From contig JAPUIL010000443.1 of NCBI GenBank assembly GCA_027297085.1, positions 1-5,001 of the forward strand: a stretch of DNA of 5,001 nucleotides, in the 5' to 3' direction. This DNA comes from Verrucomicrobiota bacterium. GTDB taxonomy: Bacteria; Verrucomicrobiota; Verrucomicrobiia; Opitutales; UBA2995. The notes below the pieces were generated by a model. It saw only the letters and a program-made list of their open reading frames with translations. It did no database searches and had not been told where the DNA came from. Position numbers and translations under genes: made by a program. Numbering within the stretch: position 1 is the stretch's first letter; every line of letters starts with the position of its first letter. Shown piece by piece: positions 1-5,001 of this stretch.

Positions 1-1
1 C

Positions 2-1309
2 CTTCTAGGAGACACCTTGATTTTAGATCCCTTCGACACTGAGTATGATTACGTTTACGTTGGAACGGTCCATGAATCCAAAAGATGGTGCCTAATTGAA
101 ACAGTCGCAGAACATAACAATATTGTTACACGAATCATTGATAAACAAAATGTTCAAGGGGAATCATTTCAAGCCATAACAGGCTTCTACTACTTGTCAA
201 ATTATAAATTATTAAAAACCTGTATCTTAGAAGCCATTCATTCCCATAAAACAGAATTGAGCTCTGTTCTTGAAAGCTATATGAATAATTATCCCATCAG
301 AGCCAAGCAAGTTCAGAATTGGTTCGACTTCGGGCATATAGATAACTTGATACTGGCAAAGAGGCGCTTGCTACAAACAAGATATTTCAATCAGCTTGAT
401 ATAGATCCTATTTTAAATACGATCAAGAAGAAAAGTAAAAACAATCAAAAACTACAGGATGAACTTTTTTGGTATTTGTCATTACCTGATGATTTAAAAG
501 TTCTTACACCAAGGATAGTATCTAACAAAATTCATCATGGTTATGTAGAGATTGTCCAAGAGTATTATGGATATGCAACTCTGGCTGAACTCTATGTGTA
601 CAGTGACTGGAGCGCAGGACCATGGGAATCAATTATTAAGAAGTTGTTTTTTATACTCAGAGAATTTCGACGCTATGAAAGTATCTTGGACAAAAATGAT
701 TTGCATAGCATGTATATTTCGAAAACCTTTTCAAGGCTTTCATTACTCAGCAACTCTAGTAGAATATGGAGCGATTTGATTAGCAGGAGGTATATTTTTT
801 GTGATAATCAGAAATTGAGTAATATTTACGATCTCCATAGGCAGATCATAGCGTATTCTTGCGCATTATCTTTGAAAACTAAGGGATACATAATTCATGG
901 GGATTTTTGCTTCTCGAATATACTATATGACGTCAATAGTCAGATTGTGAGACTTGTAGATCCGAGAGGCAGATTTGGTAAGAGGTCCATATACGGGGAT
1001 CCAAGATACGATTTTGCAAAGCTGAGACAAAGTATTTATGGATTATACGATTTTATAATGGCGGACCTCTTTGAAGTAACGCAGGAAAGTGACTCCTATT
1101 ATACCCAAATATACAGGAACGATAAGACTAAACATATAGGCGACACGTTTGATCGTCTATTAGAACTTGAAGGTTTCAAATTGGATGAGGTTAAATTTCT
1201 TGAAGGGATACTATTTTTATCAATGGTTCCTCTACATAAGGATCAACCGAACAGGCAGCTGATGATGTATTTAACTGGGTTGAAATTACTAAATGAACTG
1301 CTGAGCTAG
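2..1309 (+). CDS. Bifunctional nucleotidyltransferase-phosphotransferase (APH/choline-kinase-like), 5' end outside window
   Basis: This is the 3' part of a gene that starts upstream of the window. The frame is open from base 2 and reads LLGDTLILDPFD, which matches the metal-binding LGDT segment in the middle of sugar nucleotidyltransferases. The TTG at 17, despite a nearby AGGAG, is therefore probably internal. Numbering from that TTG, residues 1-125 look like the back half of an NTP-transferase domain: GFYYLSNYKLL, then WFDFGHIDNLILAKR and RYFNQL. Residues from about 160 form an aminoglycoside-phosphotransferase/choline-kinase-type domain. Its catalytic loop is HGDFCFSN (H294, D296, N301) and its metal-binding Asp lies in RLVDPRG (D315). 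A GDPRYDFAKL segment follows, as is usual in this family. Both functional halves seem intact. By family knowledge, such a fusion would phosphorylate a small molecule or sugar and couple it to a nucleotide in the cytoplasm; the substrate is unknown. The gene is AT-rich compared with the right half of the window. Confidence 0.85.
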   Translation, partial: LLGDTLILDPFDTEYDYVYVGTVHESKRWCLIETVAEHNNIVTRIIDKQNVQGESFQAITGFYYLSNYKLLKTCILEAIHSHKTELSSVLESYMNNYPIRAKQVQNWFDFGHIDNLILAKRRLLQTRYFNQLDIDPILNTIKKKSKNNQKLQDELFWYLSLPDDLKVLTPRIVSNKIHHGYVEIVQEYYGYATLAELYVYSDWSAGPWESIIKKLFFILREFRRYESILDKNDLHSMYISKTFSRLSLLSNSSRIWSDLISRRYIFCDNQKLSNIYDLHRQIIAYSCALSLKTKGYIIHGDFCFSNILYDVNSQIVRLVDPRGRFGKRSIYGDPRYDFAKLRQSIYGLYDFIMADLFEVTQESDSYYTQIYRNDKTKHIGDTFDRLLELEGFKLDEVKFLEGILFLSMVPLHKDQPNRQLMMYLTGLKLLNELLS

Positions 1310-1311
1310 CC

Positions 1312-1351
1312 ATGAGTATAATTGTTGATTTGGATGATGTTAAAAAGCCGG
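1312..1351 (+). pseudogene. 5' stub of a probable HAD-type phosphatase gene, cut off by the 1352-1583 element
   Basis: An ATG two bases after the stop of the preceding gene begins MSIIVDLDDVKKP. The hydrophobic strand followed by DxDD resembles motif I (DxD) of HAD phosphatases, including the short capsule-biosynthesis phosphatases (EcbF/BcbF type) found in polysaccharide operons. After about 13 codons the frame enters the inverted-repeat element. It continues as low-complexity, Gly/Pro/Arg-rich sequence unlike any HAD fold and stops at 1471-1473, giving a 53-residue product in total. The tight spacing suggests it was the next gene of the operon. The HAD identity rests on about nine residues only. 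A genuine 53-residue peptide or a chance ATG remains possible. Confidence 0.35.
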
Positions 1352-1361
1352 TTCCGGCTTT
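1342..1361 (-). terminator. Terminator-like hairpin followed by a T run on the - strand
   Basis: AAAGCCG, a GAAC tetraloop and CGGCTTT form a perfect 7-bp stem. On the - strand it is followed directly by further T residues (five in a row at 1346-1342). It lies across the left boundary of the 232-bp element. No - strand gene is visible that would need it. On the + strand the hairpin has no U tract. It may be coincidental, or a leftover of the inserted sequence. Confidence 0.3.
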
Positions 1362-1392
1362 CGAGTGGGTGACCACTATATGTTGTGGTTCA
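1352..1392 (+). repeat. Left terminal inverted repeat of the 232-bp element
   Basis: This 41-base arm pairs with 1543-1583. The mismatches fall mostly in the middle of the arm (around 1370-1382), while the outer 18 bases (16 of 18 identical) and the inner TTGTGGTT block are best conserved. Two well-kept blocks around a looser spacer resemble the two-part transposase-binding ends of many IS elements. Confidence 0.75.
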
Positions 1393-1409
1393 TCGTATAG
1401 CGGCTGTAC

Positions 1410-1492
1410 ACCACGGCGCGCAGCAAGCGTCAAGGGCGGCGTAGGCGCCGAGCCAGGCGAGGGACCCCCTTGACGGTAGCGAGCACCGTGGT
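1410..1492. repeat. Internal imperfect inverted repeat (large stem-loop) within the element
   Basis: The arms are 1410-1436 and 1467-1492. The outer block ACCACGG pairs with CCGTGGT and the inner block CGTCAAGGG pairs with CCCTTGACG; the bases between these blocks pair poorly. The 30-base loop is GC-rich and includes GGCGCC. Together with the terminal repeats, one strand of the element could fold into a nested double hairpin. Confidence 0.55.
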
Positions 1493-1542
1493 CAGATGGC
1501 CACGCGATGAGCCATGAGCCCTTTCGGTCAATTTTCAGGGTG

Positions 1543-1583
1543 TTAACCACAAGATCTTGGGGGTGCCCACTGGAAACCCGGAA
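1543..1583 (-). repeat. Right terminal inverted repeat of the 232-bp element
   Basis: This is the inverted copy of 1352-1392. Read on the - strand from 1583 it starts TTCCGGGTTTCCAGTGGG and carries TTGTGGTT at its inner side. The match stops at 1583: the next bases outside the two arms do not pair. Confidence 0.75.
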
Positions 1584-1611
1584 GGACTCCAATATTAATG
1601 TGCGATGAGAA

Positions 1612-2352
1612 ATGAAAATTTTTCTCCCAATGGCCGGAAGGGGCAGTCGATTTGCAGATCAGGGGATTATGACTCCTAAGCCACTTGTTGAGGTGTCTGG
1701 TCGACCAATGATTGCCTTTGCGCTTGAGGGGTTGTGTAAAATTGACTGCTCCGAGATTATATTTGTTGCACTCAAACGACACTATTACAAGTATCATCTT
1801 GATGATCTGATGCAGTTATACCCGTATCACCAGTTCAAGTTTGTTCTTCTTGAAAAAACAACAGACGGTCAGCTTTGTAGCATACTCGCGGCCAGAGAAC
1901 ATATCAAACATGGGGAAGATATATTAATTGGAGCTTCCGATACCTATGTAGTTTCTAATATTGGAAAGGATATAGCTCGACGCAGAATCGACTGTGAAGG
2001 GATTATCTCGGTGGCAGAAATGCCTGGAGATAATTGGAGTTTTGCTAGGATTGGAAAGGATGGGGGAGTTACCGAGGTGGCTGAAAAAAGGCGAATCTCA
2101 CACCTTGCAAGTACCGGGCTTTATTATTTTTCAAATGGTAGAAGGTTTTTAGAATTGGCTGATGAGATGATAAGAAACAGAGAAAAAACCCGAGGAGAAT
2201 ATTATGTCATACCAATTTTTCAAAAATATATTGACCGTGGTTGGCGGATTGATATCTCGATGGCAAGGGAAGTGTGGGACATGGGGACGCCACAGGCTAA
2301 AGAGGACTTTGAACGTCATTTAGCTTCGGGAGCTCATCGAAAAATGGACTGA
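1612..2352 (+). CDS. Sugar-phosphate nucleotidyltransferase (NTP_transferase family)
   Basis: This 246-residue protein transfers an NMP to a sugar phosphate or similar phosphorylated compound, giving a nucleotide-activated precursor in the cytoplasm. The N-terminal nucleotide-binding signature is clear: PMAGRGSRFADQG (residues 6-18) followed by TPKPLVEVSGRPMI (21-34), with the conserved Lys at K23. GASDT holds the expected metal-binding Asp (D110), and DMGTP near the C-terminus supplies the second (D223). The length fits a single-domain family member without the C-terminal beta-helix of GlmU-type enzymes. The ATG at 1612 is the first possible start, since an in-frame TGA lies just upstream. 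The Shine-Dalgarno sequence is weak. The gene begins 29 bases after the inserted element, so its transcription may depend on read-through or on the element. No inactivating change is visible. Substrate is not determinable; it need not be the same as that of the fused enzyme upstream. Confidence 0.9.
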   Translation: MKIFLPMAGRGSRFADQGIMTPKPLVEVSGRPMIAFALEGLCKIDCSEIIFVALKRHYYKYHLDDLMQLYPYHQFKFVLLEKTTDGQLCSILAAREHIKHGEDILIGASDTYVVSNIGKDIARRRIDCEGIISVAEMPGDNWSFARIGKDGGVTEVAEKRRISHLASTGLYYFSNGRRFLELADEMIRNREKTRGEYYVIPIFQKYIDRGWRIDISMAREVWDMGTPQAKEDFERHLASGAHRKMD

Positions 2353-2554
2353 TTCTTTCTCCTTCGCTGTGGTGGTGGGACCTCGGGCGCGAGTGACTCT
2401 CTGCTTAATTCAGACATCACGAAGGATATTTAGCTGCTAACTTTCCGGAAACGGCCTTGGCCTGTAGCCGGAGTTCACTTCACAAAGGTGACGAACCAGA
2501 TATGATACTGGCGTAGAGGGAGGCGATTTCAGATTCCGTGTTCGAAGATTTGCA
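2353..2554. other. Intergenic gap with two small imperfect hairpins, no gene
   Basis: No coding frame of note is present on either strand. Two adjacent weak inverted repeats are visible. One has nested CCGG/GGCC arms (2445-2471); the other is an interrupted GTTC...GAAC pairing (2473-2496). Neither is followed by a T run, so they are not convincing terminators. The base composition changes across this gap, from the AT-rich left side to the GC-rich right side. No clear promoter or strong ribosome binding site was found ahead of the gene at 2555. Confidence 0.4.
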
Positions 2555-3508
2555 ATGAGTGAGAGCGGACAAGGAAAACCTCTGATACTGGCAGCGGGCC
2601 TACAAAGTGGAGGCACGACAACGGTGTCCTGGTGCTTCCTGCAGCGTAGCGAGATGGATGGCGTTCTGGACCTTCCGTTCGACCTCCTGCAGCCAATGCC
2701 GCGTATAGGAACTCCCTACGGTTGGTGTAAGATGACCATTGCCAGCTTCCGGTGGCATGATGTTGCGGATTATTACCGGTGGCAGGGGTGGGAGGTTCAC
2801 CCTCTGTTGATCGTCCGGGACGTGCGCGACGTATTGGCGTCCATGAAGAGAAAAATCTATGGGATAAACGGCACCACGCCCGAAGATCCCCCGTTGCGCT
2901 TGCGCCTGATGCGATTCCTGAGGGACTGGGAGGAGTTTAACAGGAGAGGCTGGCCGATACTCAGGTTTGAATCGTTTACTGAAAGACCCGAGGAGCAGCT
3001 AAAAAAGTGCTGCGAGCGGCTGGAGCTGCCCTGGCAGGATAGCATGTTGACCTGGCCCAAACGCATACAGGACATAGCCGATCCGAGCCGCGGGAATTCC
3101 AAGTTTCTCAGCACGTTTGAGAGGGGCAACCTGGCCTCCGCGCTTCTGAAACATGATGACAAGCCGCTTGACCTTTCAGCAGAGGAGCTGCGCTGGCTGG
3201 AGGAAGAGTTCAGGGACTACAACGTCGAGACCACCTATCCGTTACATAGGGAGATTGCGCCCAGTTCCGACATGGAGACAAGCGAGCCATCGTTCGAAGG
3301 AACCGGCCGTTCTCGTCTGTTTGTTGAGATAGGGAAACTGAACAAGGAGATTGACCGAGAAAACCAACGAATTCGTGCCAGCAGGGTTTATACGTTGGCC
3401 TTGCTCGTTGCGAGAATTCTGGGAGTGTTTCCCTTTCCAAGAAAGATGTCGCGGGAGTACCGGCTCTGGGTAAAGCAGTGCGGTGAAGCAAGGAAAGACG
3501 CAGATTGA
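2555..3508 (+). CDS. PAPS-dependent sulfotransferase family protein
   Basis: The 317-residue product carries both PAPS-binding signatures of the sulfotransferase fold. The 5'-phosphosulfate P-loop-like segment is LQSGGTTTVS (residues 16-25), placed after a hydrophobic strand as expected. The 3'-phosphate segment is LLIVRDVRDVLASM (84-97), with the conserved Arg (R88) and Ser (S96). By family knowledge it would move sulfate from PAPS to a hydroxyl or amine of a carbohydrate or other acceptor, which suggests sulfation of the polysaccharide or its precursor. A charged, probably helical or coiled segment (about 256-275) and a hydrophobic stretch (about 278-295) follow the catalytic domain and may attach the enzyme to a partner or the membrane. 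ATG 2555 is the first start after an in-frame stop at 2489; no good Shine-Dalgarno is seen. The gene is GC-richer than the two upstream and converges with the next gene. Confidence 0.8.
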   Translation: MSESGQGKPLILAAGLQSGGTTTVSWCFLQRSEMDGVLDLPFDLLQPMPRIGTPYGWCKMTIASFRWHDVADYYRWQGWEVHPLLIVRDVRDVLASMKRKIYGINGTTPEDPPLRLRLMRFLRDWEEFNRRGWPILRFESFTERPEEQLKKCCERLELPWQDSMLTWPKRIQDIADPSRGNSKFLSTFERGNLASALLKHDDKPLDLSAEELRWLEEEFRDYNVETTYPLHREIAPSSDMETSEPSFEGTGRSRLFVEIGKLNKEIDRENQRIRASRVYTLALLVARILGVFPFPRKMSREYRLWVKQCGEARKDAD

Positions 3509-3789
3509 TGCAGAGCGGAAAGAACGGGTCGGGAAGCTTTTATCGATCACAAATGATTTCTTCGGCTATAAGAACTTGTACTTCGCTAGCCTCGATACGA
3601 TAGAGTTTATATGGGGGCTTCAATAACCGCTCAATCGCCTCATTCTGCTTCGGGGTGTTTGGCATGGATCAGTCGCGACAACCATTGCTAGACGAGAATA
3701 GCCCGAGCGCGCTTCGAAATGCTAACCCGCATGCCTCACAATACCTACGCCTAAGCTTCGCGCTATTGTCCCTGCTCCAATCCGGATTC
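3509..3789. other. Convergent intergenic gap, no well-supported gene
   Basis: The + strand sulfotransferase and the - strand HAD-like gene both end here. No hairpin with a T run was found for either. Short frames exist on both strands: a 41-residue one on - at 3540-3665, and a 43-residue one on + at 3664-3795 that overlaps the end of the - strand gene. Neither has a ribosome binding site or recognised motif, so the + strand one is not annotated. Confidence 0.4.
3540..3665 (-). CDS. Possible 41-residue small ORF or gene remnant, unknown function
   Basis: The frame reads MPNTPKQNEAIERLLKPP at its start and ends EEIICDR before TAA. The product is charged and soluble-looking, with balanced amino-acid use. 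An in-frame TGA lies one codon before the ATG and no Shine-Dalgarno is visible, so it is equally well explained as the tail of a decayed gene or a chance frame. It lies 124 bases downstream of the HAD-like gene in the same orientation. The TPKQNEAIER segment loosely recalls the TPxQNxxIE stretch of some integrase-core transposases, but the match is too short to assign. Confidence 0.2.
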   Translation of the reverse strand: MPNTPKQNEAIERLLKPPYKLYRIEASEVQVLIAEEIICDR

Positions 3790-5001
3790 TCATAGGATCC
3801 CTCTGAGCCAGCGGGCGAGTCTCCACCACAGATACGGGCCCAGAGGAATACCGTCATTCTCCGGTCTGTCCATCTTTAGGATGTGGCAGGTCAGGACCGT
3901 GCAGATACGCGTCCATTCGAGAAATATTATGTCGCGAATCGTGAGCTTGGCCCGTATTCTTCCATACTCCGAGTTTTGATTGAGTTGTTTTAGAGTCGCT
4001 CGGAACTGCTCGTCCATCCGCCGATCGTGATATTCACACCACTCCTCTAAAGCTACCTCAGCGCAAGGCGAGTGCGCCAGAGATGGGTCAGGTCGAAGGT
4101 CGACCTTGCTGCCGGCAAATGCGCGCCGGGTTCTCGCTTCGAAGAGGACCTGTTGGACCGTATAGAGGGTTTTCAAAATCCGCCCACCTTTCAAGGCAAG
4201 GGTCGCATGCGGCCACATCGACCCGGAAACCAGGCGAAATAAGCGCCACAACCACTTGATTGGGTTGTAGGTACCGAGCGGTCCGGTTTTATGAACAGTA
4301 ACGGCCTCAGAGCCAAGGTCGAGGGCAATGCCAACCTGGAGCAGGCAGGCCGCCTCGGCATGCTTCACGCCACGCATGAACCGATTCAGAACAGTGCATG
4401 CATAAGGAAGAGAATGCTTAGCGGAAAATCCGAGCACTCTCTGCGCGCGCACGTAGGCTTGAGCGTACGAGAGAACCCCAAACTGGATGGCGGCAATCAG
4501 GCGGTCACTCTTTTTTTCGGACTGCCTCGGATCCGTGTCCTCAGCCTTGAAGACTGGAATAGTGCCCTGCTCTTCCCTTGAGTAGTTGATCACTGTGCCA
4601 TGAGGTGCTCGAGTTAGAGCCTCGAGAATCTGCACACACAGAAACGCCGCATTAGCATTCCAGACGAAGCGCGTCTGATTGGCAACCAAAGGAGTTAACG
4701 TGCTGACAAGGGTCTGACGAGCCATTCCGTTCGCGGTGAGACCAAAATAGAATCCTTCGGCCCGCGGAAAATCTTGGCGATGTCCGAAAGCCTGATGGAG
4801 GTTGTCCTGAATTTGACCGTTCCAACCAAGGTCTACAATGGCCGCCGTACCCGGCGCAAAAAATCCCATCTGCTCCAGGTACTCCTCGAGCAGCGCACGC
4901 CCTTCCGAAAAGCGGGTCTTGATGATCTTCGCAACTTCATTGTCCTGCAGGAGACGGTGCAGAGGAGGCCAACTCCAGGCCGGACGGAGTAAAGGAACGT
5001 C
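3790..5001 (-). CDS. HAD-type hydrolase-like protein of polysaccharide loci (COG5610-like), C-terminal part; 5' end outside window
   Basis: The frame is open to the window edge, giving 403 visible residues. The first ATG in it (4869) is internal, because the reading before it (RALLEEYLEQ) continues the same domain. Visible motifs are AAIVDLGWNGQIQ (about residues 53-65 of the fragment) and, after an aromatic/Asn-rich stretch, E-x3-RAPHGTVINY (E127 to about 140). From memory, this VD(L/I)GW...GxIQ plus RAPHG pattern is typical of large proteins in O-antigen and capsule loci, where an N-terminal HAD-like domain precedes this region. Their biochemical role is not established. The C-terminal third is basic and ends WWRLARWLRGIL, which could sit at the membrane. 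The gene is GC-rich and faces the rest of the cluster, so it belongs to a different transcript. Confidence 0.65.
   Translation of the reverse strand, partial: DVPLLRPAWSWPPLHRLLQDNEVAKIIKTRFSEGRALLEEYLEQMGFFAPGTAAIVDLGWNGQIQDNLHQAFGHRQDFPRAEGFYFGLTANGMARQTLVSTLTPLVANQTRFVWNANAAFLCVQILEALTRAPHGTVINYSREEQGTIPVFKAEDTDPRQSEKKSDRLIAAIQFGVLSYAQAYVRAQRVLGFSAKHSLPYACTVLNRFMRGVKHAEAACLLQVGIALDLGSEAVTVHKTGPLGTYNPIKWLWRLFRLVSGSMWPHATLALKGGRILKTLYTVQQVLFEARTRRAFAGSKVDLRPDPSLAHSPCAEVALEEWCEYHDRRMDEQFRATLKQLNQNSEYGRIRAKLTIRDIIFLEWTRICTVLTCHILKMDRPENDGIPLGPYLWWRLARWLRGIL

Larger units (their letters stand above)
1352..1583. mobile_element. 232-bp MITE-like or IS-relic element with long terminal inverted repeats
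   Basis: The ends are inverted copies of each other: 1352-1392 and the reverse complement of 1543-1583 agree at 31 of 41 positions with no gap. Shared blocks, in order, are TTCCGG, TTTC, AGTGGG and TTGTGGTT. The interior is GC-rich, unlike the AT-rich gene before it, and holds a second large inverted repeat (1410-1436 / 1467-1492). No transposase is recognisable on either strand; a - strand frame crosses the element but its product has no family features I know. CCGG lies just inside both ends (1354-1357 and 1578-1581). Because CCGG is its own complement, it could be either part of the repeat or a short target duplication. The element separates a truncated frame from an intact nucleotidyltransferase gene. 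I cannot assign it to a named IS family. Confidence 0.6.

Noticed and set aside
17..1309. TTG at 17 as the true start of the first gene, supported by AGGAG at 7-11
   Set aside because: The codons before it (LLGDT) complete a conserved nucleotidyltransferase motif, so the gene most likely continues upstream of the window.
1507..1520. Tandem 7-mer ATGAGCC repeated twice
   Set aside because: Only two copies within the element; too little to call a separate repeat.
1500..1583. Right end of an IS21-type element (resemblance of GTCAATTTTCAGGGTGTTAAC to IS21-like ends)
   Set aside because: The resemblance is short and from memory. The inverted repeat extends well beyond it with different outermost bases, so no family is assigned.
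1191..1592. 133-residue - strand frame across the element as a transposase or other gene
   Set aside because: Part of it is antisense to the conserved end of the first gene, the rest crosses both inverted repeats, and the product shows no known transposase motif.
2503..2592. Ten-base repeat TGATACTGGC at 2503 and 2583, also at 348
   Set aside because: Two of the three copies encode the common residues L-I-L-A inside genes; no spacing or flanking similarity suggests a functional repeat.
2857..3550. Several - strand frames opposite the sulfotransferase gene
   Set aside because: They are shadows of the + strand gene, which has clear family motifs.
4291..4992. + strand frames opposite the HAD-like gene
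   Set aside because: They lie antisense to a long open frame with recognisable motifs and have no features of their own.
1..5001. CRISPR array, tRNA, rRNA or riboswitch
   Set aside because: No regularly spaced repeats, tRNA-like cloverleaf or rRNA signature was found on reading both strands.

Overview
The window looks like part of a surface-polysaccharide (capsule, O-antigen or exopolysaccharide) biosynthesis locus from a Gram-negative bacterium. A proteobacterium is most likely, but the sequence does not fix the taxon. Four substantial coding regions are supported. On the + strand these are the 3' part of a fused nucleotidyltransferase-kinase (2-1309), a stand-alone sugar-phosphate nucleotidyltransferase (1612-2352) and a PAPS-type sulfotransferase (2555-3508). 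On the - strand is the C-terminal part of a large HAD-type (COG5610-like) protein (3790-5001). The first and last genes run off the window edges: both frames stay open to the window ends, and the conserved motifs of both continue past the nearest in-window start codons.

The most unusual stretch is the gap 1310-1611. Two bases after the first gene stops, an ATG opens a reading frame whose first residues (MSIIVDLDD) look like the start of a HAD-type phosphatase. The resemblance ends after about a dozen codons, where a compact 232-bp element with long imperfect terminal inverted repeats begins (1352-1583; 31 of 41 arm positions match without gaps). Inside it is a second imperfect inverted repeat (1410-1436 / 1467-1492). 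The element encodes no recognisable transposase, so it is best read as a MITE-like or IS-derived relic that replaced most of a gene in the operon. The downstream nucleotidyltransferase starts 29 bases after the element and appears intact.

Base composition is mosaic. The first gene is strongly AT-rich and the second moderately so, while the sulfotransferase and the - strand gene are GC-rich. The change falls in the 202-base gap 2353-2554, so the locus may be assembled from segments of different origin. The sulfotransferase and the - strand gene converge on a 281-base gap (3509-3789) that holds only a weak small-ORF candidate.

Taken together (inference), the two nucleotidyltransferases would make activated precursors. 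The kinase domain fused to the first would phosphorylate the moiety before or after activation. The sulfotransferase would decorate a sugar or glycan with sulfate. The HAD-like protein is of a type usually found beside glycosyltransferases. No substrate can be assigned from sequence alone.
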